DNA from: a virus
Strand: one strand, 5' to 3'
Length of the DNA stretch: 64,000 bases
IMG/VR virus record: IMGVR_UViG_3300028920_000040
Span: 1 to 64,000 of that record
In this document: positions 26,516 to 34,641 of the stretch, in pieces
Numbering within the stretch: the first letter of the stretch is position 1
How the letters are laid out: every line of letters starts with the position of its first letter
Notes under the pieces: generated by a model
Seen by the model: only the letters and a program-made list of their open reading frames with translations
Told to the model about the DNA's origin: nothing
Database searches by the model: none
Position numbers and translations under genes: made by a program

Positions 26516-26563
26516 ATGGGGGACAGCGGCGACGGTCGTTTCCTGAAACCTTATTGAGTAAGG
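26516..26563 (+). other. GC-rich structured leader before the HNH gene
   Basis: A short GC-rich island in an AT-rich gap. It holds a 13-codon reading frame starting ATG at 26516 (MGDSGDGRFLKPY) and ending TGA. It also holds two small hairpins: GTTT/AAAC at 26538-26549 and CCTTA/TAAGG with loop TTGAG at 26549-26563. No T-run follows, so a simple terminator is not indicated. It could be a leader arriving with the endonuclease gene or a regulatory RNA element. Function unknown. Confidence 0.4.
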
Positions 26564-26585
26564 ATTACCCTATTTTAAAATACTT

Positions 26586-26903
26586 ATGAATTTAAGATAT
26601 AGAATTTGGTCCGCAATATCGAATAATATTAAGTCGTATCGCACAAAAAATTTGATTGGATGTTCTTTAAATAATCTTAAAAATCGTTTACAAAAAACAG
26701 CAATTATGAATGGATATAAAGATTTTGATATAAATAATTATGACGGGAAGAAGTATCATATAGATCATATAATTCCATGTTCTATATTTGATTTGAGTAA
26801 AGAAGAGGAACAACGAAAATGTTTTCACTGGAGCAATTTACAAATATTGGAGGCTAGTGAAAACTTGAAGAAAAATAAAAAGAATATTTTTCAAGGAGAT
26901 TAA
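26586..26903 (+). CDS. HNH homing endonuclease, free-standing
   Basis: 105 residues. The HNH core is clear: YHIDHIIPCSIFDL (H58, D60, H61), then CFHWSNLQILEASENLKKNK with N84 and N93. This is the compact HNH type common as free-standing mobile endonucleases in T4-like phages. It would nick or cut intronless alleles and spread its own gene. It is wedged between sheath and tube genes, which are normally adjacent, and has no good ribosome site within 15 bases; AGTAAGG lies about 23 bases upstream. The sheath reading frame is complete, so no intron is implied. Confidence 0.85.
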   Translation: MNLRYRIWSAISNNIKSYRTKNLIGCSLNNLKNRLQKTAIMNGYKDFDINNYDGKKYHIDHIIPCSIFDLSKEEEQRKCFHWSNLQILEASENLKKNKKNIFQGD

Positions 26904-26905
26904 AT

Positions 26906-27478
26906 ATGCCTGATTTCACCATCGAGGGCCGCGCTAAAAACATTCCTGATGTACAGAGAACTTTTCTCTGGGAACTATCAGTACCGGATATTGGCTCTAT
27001 TGTCGATAATGAAATTACCGAAGAAGGTTTGGTAATTAGATGCCGTAATGCTGTTCTTCCAGAAAGAGGAATAGATATTATTACAAGTAACTTTATGGGC
27101 ATGGAGCAAGTCTTTGCCGGTAAACCAACGTTTCCACATACGTTTACAACAACGATCGAAGAAACGGAAGACCAGAAAGTTACAAAAGCATTTTATGCTT
27201 GGAGGCAAAAGATATTTGATGCCGAGCCTGGAGCAATTACAGGCGGAGTTTCTAAGGTAGCTAGAAAAAGAAATGTTGCTGGTTTTTCAGGATATGCAAC
27301 AGATGTTTATATGATTCCATATAAGTACAACGGCGAACCATTGGATAGAGTATTCAGATTCATTAACTGTTGGCCAGCTACTGTTGGTGAAGTATCAATG
27401 TCATATACTGATAATGCCGCGGTTCAATATTCAGTTACTTTTGAATACGATTATTGGGTTCTTGAGAAAGCACAATAA
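26906..27478 (+). CDS. gp19: Tail tube protein (T4 gp19-like)
   Basis: 190 residues (T4 gp19 has 163), with CAAGGAG upstream. It contains a beta-rich tube fold with KNIPDVQRTFLWELSVPDIG, IRCRNAVLPERGIDIITSNF, FHTFTTTIEETED-like strand segments and FINCWPATVGEVSMSYTDNA, VQYSVTFEYDYW. The last two blocks are the conserved C-terminal part of gp19-type tubes. It polymerises inside the sheath and carries DNA. It follows the sheath gene as in T4 apart from the inserted endonuclease. Confidence 0.9.
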   Translation: MPDFTIEGRAKNIPDVQRTFLWELSVPDIGSIVDNEITEEGLVIRCRNAVLPERGIDIITSNFMGMEQVFAGKPTFPHTFTTTIEETEDQKVTKAFYAWRQKIFDAEPGAITGGVSKVARKRNVAGFSGYATDVYMIPYKYNGEPLDRVFRFINCWPATVGEVSMSYTDNAAVQYSVTFEYDYWVLEKAQ

Positions 27479-27503
27479 TTTCCTCATAAGATGATAAATA
27501 TAT

Positions 27504-27554
27504 TAAGAGAGGGCGATGTACCAAAACTAGCTCTCTCTTATTTAAAATTTTTTT
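27504..27554 (+). terminator. Rho-independent terminator after tail tube gene
   Basis: TAAGAGAGGGC (27504-27514) pairs with GCTCTCTCTTA (27530-27540) over 11 positions with one G-T pair and a 15-base loop. It is followed by TTTAAAA and a seven-T run. It would limit tube-sheath mRNA from reading into the baseplate genes. Confidence 0.85.
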
Positions 27555-27577
27555 AACACATAACAGGAAAAGACAAT

Positions 27578-28207
27578 ATGCCTGTAGGACTGAATAGTGT
27601 TGAGTTGTTTCAATACTTTAGACTTCCAGAGCAACTTTTCGGAAAGTCGATACAACCAGCATGGAGATTCTATGCGACGTTTATAGATAATCCTTTTAAA
27701 AGTAATGCTACTCGTAACGAAATCGGACCTATGCCTGTTATAAGGTCTTATCATATAACAAGTATATCACTTCCAGAATATGCTTTTGCATCACAAGTTA
27801 TGATGTATGGACAAGTACCAAGAACGTTTCCAACAATAGATCATCGTGGATTTGCATTTGATGTTACATTTGAAGAAGATGAAAATGGAACAATTGCATT
27901 TTTTATTAATTGGTTACAAAGATCAATTATTGATGAGGAAGGATATTATAGAAATCCATTAAATAATAGAGTAGGTAATTTTGTCGTTGAAGTACAAGAT
28001 AAAAATGGTCTTCCAGTTATGTATTATTGGTTTGAAAATATATACTTTTTAAATGCTACTGGAGCATCATATAGTTATGAAGAAAACAGTCAGGTTAAGA
28101 GAACGATAACTTTTGGTGTGGATTTAGTAAAACATATATTTACTAAATATGCAGGAATAAACGCCGGGCAAAAATTTGTTACAAATAGATTGACAGGAAA
28201 TCTGTAA
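27578..28207 (+). CDS. Tail-tube-like baseplate protein (gp54/gp19-like fold)
   Basis: 209 residues. Strands and motifs resemble the tube fold: YHITSISLPEYAF, FPTIDHRGFAFDVTFEEDENG, FFINWLQRSIIDEEGYYRN, then VEVQDKNGLPVMYYWFENIY and a closing strand RTITFGVDLV. In T4 the baseplate tube-initiators gp54 and gp48 are structural relatives of gp19. Here a gp48-like gene lies downstream, so this could be the gp54 counterpart. AGGAAAAGAC precedes the start. Confidence 0.55.
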   Translation: MPVGLNSVELFQYFRLPEQLFGKSIQPAWRFYATFIDNPFKSNATRNEIGPMPVIRSYHITSISLPEYAFASQVMMYGQVPRTFPTIDHRGFAFDVTFEEDENGTIAFFINWLQRSIIDEEGYYRNPLNNRVGNFVVEVQDKNGLPVMYYWFENIYFLNATGASYSYEENSQVKRTITFGVDLVKHIFTKYAGINAGQKFVTNRLTGNL

Positions 28208-28236
28208 ATATAATTTATATAACAAGGAGAATGTAA

Positions 28237-29172
28237 ATGAAAATGGTTGATGTGAATGAAGAAGAACAAGTTCAAAAAAATGTTGAACCAGTTGTAGACC
28301 AAGCAACTGCAGATCAAGAAATTATTCAAAAGACAGTAGAAGCACTTCAGAGAGAGTCTGTTGATAAGGCAAAAGAAAATAGTCCAAAAATGTCTGAAGT
28401 CGTTCCTCCAGAACCAAAATCAAAAGAAAATACTGGAGACACCGGACCTAATTTTTGGCCTATTCAGGGACTTCCTTCAAAAGGAAGATTATACCCAAAA
28501 GGAACTGAAATATTGGGAAGACCTTTAAAAGTAATTGAGGTTAAAAAACTTTCTGGTTTGAATGAGAATAATGCTGATTATATAATTAATGATATTCTTA
28601 AAAGAACTATTAAGGGAGTTTCATTGGATGATATGTTTATTGCTGATAAACTTTTTATTGTTTTTTGGCTAAGAGCAAATACATTTAGAGAAAGTGGATA
28701 TGTAGTCGACTTTACATGTTCGAAGTGTGAAAAAGAATCAAAATTTCATTTCGAATTAGATAATCTTGAGATTCAATATTTGGATGATGAATTTAATCCT
28801 AATAATATACTTAAACTCAAGAATAAAGATACGATTAAAATTAATTTTCTAACTGTTGGTGATACAATGAAGATCAATAGATTTGTAGAAATTAATTCAA
28901 ATACAATAAGTGATATTGATGAAGAGTTGCTTGGTTTGGCGGCAATGATTCAATCTATTAATGGTGAAGAAAATAATAGCCTTTTATCAAAGTACAATTA
29001 TGTTTTAGGAATGGAGCCAACCGATTTCGCATATATTTCAAGTTATATTGAAAAATATGGTATGGGTATTAAACCATATGTAAATGTAAAATGTACGAAT
29101 TGTGGAGGTATATCCCCGACGGGGATTTCGTTTCGCGGCGACTTCTTTCTTCCCTCGTATCAATTTGAATGA
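28237..29172 (+). CDS. gp26: T4_baseplate (gp26-like) tail protein, zero-frame product
   Basis: 311 residues with AAGGAG upstream. After a variable N-terminus comes LPSKGRLYPKGTEILGRPLK, the hallmark of the T4_baseplate family that includes T4 gp26, then DIL-KRTIKGVSLDDMFIADK and FWLRANTFRESGYVVDF. Two Cys pairs (CSKC and CTNC) suggest a zinc site. The frame stops at 29172 just after FFLPSYQFE. Homologues I remember continue past the FFLP point into a helical segment, and such a segment is encoded in the +1 frame here (to 29383). A frameshift probably joins them. In T4, gp26 acts in hub assembly; the place before the tape measure suggests tail-assembly chaperoning. Confidence 0.75.
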   Translation: MKMVDVNEEEQVQKNVEPVVDQATADQEIIQKTVEALQRESVDKAKENSPKMSEVVPPEPKSKENTGDTGPNFWPIQGLPSKGRLYPKGTEILGRPLKVIEVKKLSGLNENNADYIINDILKRTIKGVSLDDMFIADKLFIVFWLRANTFRESGYVVDFTCSKCEKESKFHFELDNLEIQYLDDEFNPNNILKLKNKDTIKINFLTVGDTMKINRFVEINSNTISDIDEELLGLAAMIQSINGEENNSLLSKYNYVLGMEPTDFAYISSYIEKYGMGIKPYVNVKCTNCGGISPTGISFRGDFFLPSYQFE

Positions 29173-29383
29173 TATTCTTGAATTAGAGTTTGAAATGTCA
29201 TATGCAATAAAGATTCCTTTTGATTACGATCAAAAAGAATATTATGAATTTTTATGGTTATATGAGAGGTTAGCTACTCAAAAAATAAGAGAACAAGAAC
29301 AACAAAACGAAGGTAGCGGACAAACTAATTTAGCGAACCACTTAGTAAATCCGATGCAAGGAGTAAGAAATGGCAGAAGATAA
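29090..29383 (+). CDS. +1-frame extension of the gp26-like protein (probable frameshift product)
   Basis: This frame is open from 29090 (after a TAA at 29087) to the stop at 29383 and lacks a convincing start: GTG at 29102 and ATG at 29195 both have poor ribosome sites. From about 29155 it reads RINLNDILELEFEMSYAIK, then EYYEFLWLYERLATQKI, a helical segment of the kind that normally follows the FFLP point in the gp26 family. A +1 shift at CCC-T (29152-29155) would give GDFFLP-RINLNDI and a fusion of about 380 residues. It overlaps the tape-measure start. Separate translation from 29195 is the alternative. Confidence 0.6.
   Translation, partial: NVRIVEVYPRRGFRFAATSFFPRINLNDILELEFEMSYAIKIPFDYDQKEYYEFLWLYERLATQKIREQEQQNEGSGQTNLANHLVNPMQGVRNGRR
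29112..29126 (+). promoter_or_regulatory. GC-rich hairpin upstream of the putative slip site
   Basis: ATCCCC, loop GAC, GGGGAT: a perfect 6-bp stem in an otherwise AT-rich gene, ending 25 bases before the CCC-T site. It may be a frameshift stimulator or a chance element. Confidence 0.45.
29152..29155 (+). promoter_or_regulatory. Putative +1 ribosomal frameshift site CCC-T
   Basis: In the zero frame the codons are CTT CCC TCG. A Pro-tRNA on CCC could re-pair with CCT one base forward and continue in the frame that runs to 29383. CCC-T is a known type of +1 slip site. The joined protein reads smoothly across this point. Confidence 0.5.
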
Positions 29384-31337
29384 TGGCATAAATAATCCAT
29401 TTCTACAATCTAAGTTTATAAAAAATCTTTTTGAGCAAAAGAACGGACAAGAGAATAAGTCACAAAAGACTGCCGAGCAGACTCTTGCTGAACTTAAAAC
29501 TCTTAATAAGCATGTAGTTGAAAATACTAAAATGCTTGTTAAGATGGGTACTAGTAAGGCAGGTTCGGCTAGTACAGCACAATCTAAAACAGAACAATTT
29601 TTTGCAAAGAAAGAAGACCCTAATAAAAAAATTAATAAGAATCTTGATGAAATTGAAGCATTAATGGCAGAAAGCAATAAACTTGCAAAAGAAAAGAAAA
29701 AGGGCAGTATTGATTGGATGAAAGGTATGGCAATGATCATGGGTCTTGGTGGTCTTGCCGGTTGGTTCTTTACAGGAAAAACAGAATTTTTACATTCTGC
29801 CGCTAAAGGACTTCTTAAATATTCTCCGTTTAAATTTATAATTAAAGCTTTTGATGGTGCATTTGCTAAAGCGATACCTTGGATAGGAAAAGGATTTAAA
29901 AAGATATTAACTATGGGTCCTTTGAAGAAGATGTGGCCAAAACTTGGAAAAGGATTATTAAATGTTTTTAAACCAGTTATAGGTTTGGCTAAAGGAATTG
30001 GAAAAATATTTAAACCTCTCGGTAAAATATTTGGAAAGACTGGAATGAAAGCTACAACTAAGACAGGCGGAAAATCATTCTTAAAAAAGGTTCCGTTTAT
30101 TGGTGGTTTAATAGGTCTCTTTTTTGGAATTCAGAGATTTAAGAAAGGAGATATTTTTGGTGGAATATTAGAAATTGCTTCTGGTCTTACTTCTATGATA
30201 CCTGTTCCTGTTCTTGGTACTGCTCTTGGAATAGGTATAGATTTATTTCTTCTTAGTAGAGATTTCAAAAAAAGTTTTGGTGGAGAAAAAAAACCCAAAC
30301 CTATTAGAAAGAAAGGTAAAATTAAGTGGGAGAATTTAAAATGGATTCCGGGCGTTGGTATTTTCGCTGGTATAATGTCTGGTATAAGTAAATGGAAATC
30401 TGGTGATAAGAAAGGTGCATTAGGCGAAATTGCATCTGGAATTATATCTGTTGTTCCTGGTGCTGGTTTATTATTAAATGGTGTCATGGGTTTAATAGGA
30501 ATGTTTTCAGGAAAAGACGCAAAAGAAAAAGCCGGCGAAACAATGAGTAAAATCGGAGATGCTTTAAAAAATCCTGCGGCTGCGGCTAAAGCAATCGCTG
30601 GTGGTGCAATGGGAGCAGCGAAGAAAGGAGCTAAAGCAATAGGAGGAATTGCTAAAGACCCAATTGGAGCGGCCAAATCATTGTTTAAAAAAACCAAATC
30701 AAAATTTTCGCCGGGAAAAATAATGGGAGGATTAAAATCTTTCTTCTGGTCACCGGGCGAAGAAGTTCCAGGTATTTTATTAGGAAATGAAAATGTTGAT
30801 ATATCTGGTATGAATCCTGATGTATGGAATAATTTTACAGCAATGGCATCAGAATATAAAGCACAGACTGGAGATAGTATTCAAGTTAATTCTGCATATA
30901 GAGACCCAGAATTACAGAAAAAATTATATGAGGCAGACCCAACTAAAGCCGCTCCACCAGGATCATCTTTGCATAATTATGGATATGCAATTGATATGCA
31001 AACGACTGATGCGAATGCATTAGATAGATTAGGATTATTTGATAAGTATGGTTTTTGGCGTCCCGGTCTTAATTGGAAAAGAAAAGAAACTTGGCATGTA
31101 GAACCAAAAGGAATTGATAGAACTGCCGTTAAACATATACAAGCAGATAGTCCAAGTGGTGATCCATTACCTGGTATTCATATACCACCAGATAAGACAA
31201 AGACAAATGTTCCAGAAATTCAACTTTCTCCATCGACAATAGATGCATTGGCGGCTAGTATGAGAAATGCAATGAAGGGATCAGTAAATATACCACAGGC
31301 CCCATCAATGCCAATAGCAACAGGAGCAAGAGACTAA
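29370..31337 (+). CDS. Tape measure protein with C-terminal M15 peptidase domain (gp29 position)
   Basis: 655 residues, GGAG upstream, overlapping the previous frame. The N-terminus is helical and charged (about 1-115). A long central part has repeated Gly/Lys-rich hydrophobic segments (GMAMIMGLGGLAGWFF, FIGGLIGLFFGIQRFKKGD, VPVLGTALGIGIDLFLL), typical of tape measures. The C-terminal domain shows NSAYRDPELQKKLY, SSLHNYGYAIDMQ (H535, D542) and WHVEP (H576), the Zn ligands of VanY-type D-Ala-D-Ala carboxypeptidases. It probably sets tail length and digests peptidoglycan at DNA entry. T4 gp29 (590) lacks such a peptidase. It precedes gp48 as gp29 does in T4. Confidence 0.82.
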   Translation: MAEDNGINNPFLQSKFIKNLFEQKNGQENKSQKTAEQTLAELKTLNKHVVENTKMLVKMGTSKAGSASTAQSKTEQFFAKKEDPNKKINKNLDEIEALMAESNKLAKEKKKGSIDWMKGMAMIMGLGGLAGWFFTGKTEFLHSAAKGLLKYSPFKFIIKAFDGAFAKAIPWIGKGFKKILTMGPLKKMWPKLGKGLLNVFKPVIGLAKGIGKIFKPLGKIFGKTGMKATTKTGGKSFLKKVPFIGGLIGLFFGIQRFKKGDIFGGILEIASGLTSMIPVPVLGTALGIGIDLFLLSRDFKKSFGGEKKPKPIRKKGKIKWENLKWIPGVGIFAGIMSGISKWKSGDKKGALGEIASGIISVVPGAGLLLNGVMGLIGMFSGKDAKEKAGETMSKIGDALKNPAAAAKAIAGGAMGAAKKGAKAIGGIAKDPIGAAKSLFKKTKSKFSPGKIMGGLKSFFWSPGEEVPGILLGNENVDISGMNPDVWNNFTAMASEYKAQTGDSIQVNSAYRDPELQKKLYEADPTKAAPPGSSLHNYGYAIDMQTTDANALDRLGLFDKYGFWRPGLNWKRKETWHVEPKGIDRTAVKHIQADSPSGDPLPGIHIPPDKTKTNVPEIQLSPSTIDALAASMRNAMKGSVNIPQAPSMPIATGARD

Positions 31338-31338
31338 T

Positions 31339-32388
31339 ATGGGATTTACATTAGGAGCTTTAGATAAATCAGTTTTTACAAAAGATGCTTATAAGGCGGC
31401 TATAGAAGGTAATGGTCAAGGAACAGGATATTCTGTTATTACAATAAAGCCTGGAGCAAGACTTGGAACGGAAAATAACGATCCTCCTATTACAGGAGTT
31501 ATTGAAGATATGCCGGCGATTAGTCTTCAAGCTAGTTGGGAACAAATGGGTCTTCCTTTTGGACAGGTTCCTGCTGTACAACTTGTAGAAAAAGCAATGA
31601 ATTTCGTTAGCACTACTGCAAAATATGCTGGTGGAGCTCCATTAGGAGCCGCTTATAAAAGCAGAAAGATTTATTCTGGTGGTAGTTATTTAAATATAGA
31701 TACTAAAATAAAAATCGTTGATTGGTCAGGATCATCCGATCCAATTCTTGCGTCTGCTTTACTTTCTTATTATGTTTTACCAAGTGATATTCTTAGAACA
31801 GGTGAAAAAGCTAAAGGTCTTGGAACAAAATTAATACAAGGCGGTGTTGAATTAGCAGGAGACGCTAAAGAAAAAATTGAATCTACTTTTAGAGAAAAAA
31901 TTGCAGAACTTCAACAAAAGAAAGATGATAAAGGAAATTTAATTCCAGCAGCAAAAACTGCGGAAGCAACGGAAGGAATAGTTAAAAAATCTCTTAAATT
32001 TGCATCTGATACTTCAGACACACTACATACATTTTCTGATCTTGAAACCGTTAAATCAACAGGAGAACAATTAAGTAGAAATTTAATAGAAGGAGCTGAT
32101 GATTTATTTACATTGAGAAGTGCTCCAACCCCGGTTGAAGTTCGTATTGGTCAGTTTTTTTATCATACAGATATGGTAATCGAAAGTATAACATGTAACT
32201 TTTCTAAACAAATGACAAAATATGGTCCTCTATGGGTAGATATAGATTTAAAATTATCAAGCAGAAGACATATTGTTAGTCTTGAAGATTTAGGATTAAA
32301 ATTACCATATTCAGAAAAGAGAGTTACTTTTAAATCGGCCGAAGCGGCTATTGCACCAAGAGGCCCGACATTTAATCAAGGATTTTAA
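31339..32388 (+). CDS. gp48: Baseplate tail tube cap (T4 gp48-like)
   Basis: 349 residues (T4 gp48 has 364). The C-terminal third has PTPVEVRIGQFFYHTDMVIE, SITCNFSKQMTKYGPLWVDI and DLKLSSRRHIVS, a pattern shared with gp48: a beta-strand pair with the tube fold and a final SSRR. DWSGSSDPILASALLSYYVLP also fits. A Lys/Glu-rich helical insert lies about 175-245. gp48 sits on the hub and starts tube growth. It directly follows the tape measure and shares its operon. Confidence 0.8.
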   Translation: MGFTLGALDKSVFTKDAYKAAIEGNGQGTGYSVITIKPGARLGTENNDPPITGVIEDMPAISLQASWEQMGLPFGQVPAVQLVEKAMNFVSTTAKYAGGAPLGAAYKSRKIYSGGSYLNIDTKIKIVDWSGSSDPILASALLSYYVLPSDILRTGEKAKGLGTKLIQGGVELAGDAKEKIESTFREKIAELQQKKDDKGNLIPAAKTAEATEGIVKKSLKFASDTSDTLHTFSDLETVKSTGEQLSRNLIEGADDLFTLRSAPTPVEVRIGQFFYHTDMVIESITCNFSKQMTKYGPLWVDIDLKLSSRRHIVSLEDLGLKLPYSEKRVTFKSAEAAIAPRGPTFNQGF

Positions 32389-32390
32389 AA

Positions 32391-32717
32391 ATGGCACTTT
32401 TTAATAGAACGCTTTTTTATGAAAAAGAAACAATAGATAATATTTTAGAAAACGATTTAGTAAGAAATCATTTTGATCTTTTTAAAATTAAAAGACCAAC
32501 AACTTTTTTTACTGTTTCTAGAAGTTATATACAACGTCCCGATCTTTTATCTTTGAAATTATATGGAAATACTCAATATTGGTGGATCGTTGCTAGGTTT
32601 AATCAAATAGATGACTTTTGGAACGATTTAAATGTTGGTGATGTTATAAGAGTCCCAAATAAAGAAGATATAGAAGATTGGTATTTAGAGGTTAAAGCTT
32701 CTTTAAATAGGGGATAA
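32391..32717 (+). CDS. gp53: Baseplate wedge protein (T4 gp53-like)
   Basis: 108 residues, shorter than T4 gp53 (196). It matches the gp53 family core: VSRSYIQRPDLLSLKLYGNT, QYWWIVARFNQIDDFWNDLN, VGDVIRVPNKEDI. The paired Trp and the closing IxVP resemble a LysM-like fold. It helps join wedges around the hub. Only two bases separate it from the gp48-like stop. Confidence 0.85.
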   Translation: MALFNRTLFYEKETIDNILENDLVRNHFDLFKIKRPTTFFTVSRSYIQRPDLLSLKLYGNTQYWWIVARFNQIDDFWNDLNVGDVIRVPNKEDIEDWYLEVKASLNRG

Positions 32718-32718
32718 T

Positions 32719-33924
32719 ATGTCCATTGGTCAACCAGCAGGACAACAATTTTATTGTAAAGTCAGAATTAAAGATAACGATTTTCCTTCTCCTAATATAG
32801 TAAGTATTAATATAAGAGAATGGGCAGTCGATATTCTTCCTCGTTTAGAACTTACTATGTATGAGGATGGTTTTCTTATTGAATCATTTCCACTAGAAGA
32901 TAACGAAGAAATATTTGTGACTCTTGCCAGACAAGAAGATTCTGAAAATAGAATAGAATTGACTTTTAATTTACTTGACTATGCAGTAGCACAAGCTGGT
33001 GATGGCGATAAAGCAAAACTCGTAACAATTACAGGATATCTTAAAAATAATGGAATTTTTAAATCTAAAAGTAGAAGATTTAAAAACAATAGCTCGATTG
33101 ATATTTTTAGAAGAATTGCTAGAGAAGAAGGAATCAAATTTAAAAATCCAAGAAATGTTAAAACTAAAGATAATATGACTTGGTATCAGGCAGGACTAAC
33201 TAACTATCAATTCATTCGTCACGTTCTTCAAAGAGCCAATGTAATAAATGATATTCCTTTCTTTTATGCAAATGTTGAAAATGAGTTTGTATTTACAAGT
33301 CTCGTTAAAGAAATGAAGAAAAAAGAATCTCGTATTGCAAAATATAATGTAGATAAATCTGAATACTTAGTTGAAGATAATAATGATAAGGATAAAACTA
33401 TATACTATAATTCTTATGATATAGTTAATGCTTCAGGATATATAAACAGAAAAATTGCATATGGAGCATCATATAGTTATTACGATTTAAGAAAAAATAA
33501 TGACGGAGAATATAATGATATTGACTTGATGACACAACTATCATTTAGAAATAAAGATTTAGTTGGAAAATCATCATATGATGGAAGAGGATGTTTTGGA
33601 GCATTTAATGATAATCTTTATAGTGAAAATTTTTATAAAGCAATGGTTAGAAATTGTCTTCTTAAACAAAACTTTTTTGCTTTTTCAATATCTATTAGTG
33701 TAAATGCTATAAATGATATTCGTTTATTTGATAAAATAAATTTGTCTTTTCCAACAGTGCTTCCAAATGGAACTGTAAATAATGAAGTAATGTCAGGAGA
33801 ATATTTAGTTGGTGGAATAGTTCATAGTGTTGCTGCGGGTGGTATATATACTAAACTGGTATCATTACATAGAAACGGAATGAATAGATCATCTAGTGTT
33901 AGATTTCCAATGGTGGATAGTTAA
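32719..33924 (+). CDS. Baseplate hub protein (gp27 / gpD-like)
   Basis: 401 residues with GGGG upstream. The layout is that of hub proteins: an N-terminal beta-barrel (FYCKVRIKDNDFPSPNIVSI, then WAVDILPRLELTMYEDG), a second barrel (LVTITGYLKNNGIFKSKSRR), the segment IDIFRRIAREEGIKFKNP and TWYQAGLTNYQFIRHVLQRA, which is typical of phage late-control D proteins, and a C-terminal barrel. Such trimers hold the central spike. The next gene is the gp5-like OB-fold spike, as expected. Confidence 0.75.
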   Translation: MSIGQPAGQQFYCKVRIKDNDFPSPNIVSINIREWAVDILPRLELTMYEDGFLIESFPLEDNEEIFVTLARQEDSENRIELTFNLLDYAVAQAGDGDKAKLVTITGYLKNNGIFKSKSRRFKNNSSIDIFRRIAREEGIKFKNPRNVKTKDNMTWYQAGLTNYQFIRHVLQRANVINDIPFFYANVENEFVFTSLVKEMKKKESRIAKYNVDKSEYLVEDNNDKDKTIYYNSYDIVNASGYINRKIAYGASYSYYDLRKNNDGEYNDIDLMTQLSFRNKDLVGKSSYDGRGCFGAFNDNLYSENFYKAMVRNCLLKQNFFAFSISISVNAINDIRLFDKINLSFPTVLPNGTVNNEVMSGEYLVGGIVHSVAAGGIYTKLVSLHRNGMNRSSSVRFPMVDS

Positions 33925-33925
33925 T

Positions 33926-34639
33926 ATGAAAGAAGAAGACCTTAATATTCGAAAAACAATTGCTCAGGATATTACAAAGACCTTAAAAAATTTTCTTGAT
34001 GAAAATCTACCTGGTTCTTATGATAATAGTTATGTTGGTAAAGTAGTCAATAATAAAGACCCAGAGAAAATAGGTCGCTGTAAGATCAGAGTTTATGGTG
34101 TGTTTGGGGATGAGGTACCAGATAGGGATTTACCTTGGGCAACACCAGACTTTACGTTCGTTGGAAGTAAAAAAGGATCGTTTATTGTACCTCCTGAAGA
34201 TACAATAGTTAAGGTTTATTTTGATAATGGAGAACTGTATCTTCCTAAGTACAGTACTAAGATCGTTGATAAGAGCAATCTTCCTAGTGAGAGATTGAAA
34301 AATTATCCTGATAATATGGTTTTCTTTGAAACAGACGAGGGAGACTTCTTTACGATAAATAGAAAGACAGGGTTTGTTAAATTTTATCATGGAAGATCAA
34401 AGAGTTTTGTGACGATTGATAAATTGGGAAATATGATAATAGACGTGGAGGGATCGCCAATAGGAACAATTACAATTAATGCAAAGACTAAAGTAGAAGT
34501 AAATTCTCCATTAGTCACTATTCCTCATACTGCATTAGGTACAGTTGTACCAGACCCAACCGGAGGTCCTTTTAATTGTCTATTACTTGATCCTGTAACT
34601 GGAGCTGTACACCAAGGAACGGATAATTTTAATACTTAA
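33926..34639 (+). CDS. gp5: Central spike protein, OB-fold (gp5-like, no lysozyme domain)
   Basis: 237 residues from ATG 33926; a longer frame from GTG 33896 is rejected because it overlaps the hub gene without a ribosome site. The OB-fold is clear: YVGKVVNNKDPEKIGRCKIR, VYGVFGDEVPDRDLPWATPD, then SFIVPPEDTIVKVYFDNGE. This is the gp5 N-terminal domain. A beta-strand stalk follows (GDFFTINRKTGFVKFYHG, DKLGNMIIDVEG). Unlike T4 gp5 no lysozyme domain lies between them. Cell-wall cleavage was probably moved to the tape measure. Confidence 0.82.
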   Translation: MKEEDLNIRKTIAQDITKTLKNFLDENLPGSYDNSYVGKVVNNKDPEKIGRCKIRVYGVFGDEVPDRDLPWATPDFTFVGSKKGSFIVPPEDTIVKVYFDNGELYLPKYSTKIVDKSNLPSERLKNYPDNMVFFETDEGDFFTINRKTGFVKFYHGRSKSFVTIDKLGNMIIDVEGSPIGTITINAKTKVEVNSPLVTIPHTALGTVVPDPTGGPFNCLLLDPVTGAVHQGTDNFNT

Positions 34640-34641
34640 AT

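Noticed and set aside
26509-26585. Group I intron around the HNH gene.
   Set aside because: Sheath and tube reading frames are complete on either side and I see no conserved intron core.
27491-27500. GATAAATA as another late promoter.
   Set aside because: One mismatch and it lies just before a terminator rather than a gene.
33896-33925. GTG start for the spike gene.
   Set aside because: Would lie inside the hub gene; ATG at 33926 has the better context and fits the OB-fold N-terminus.
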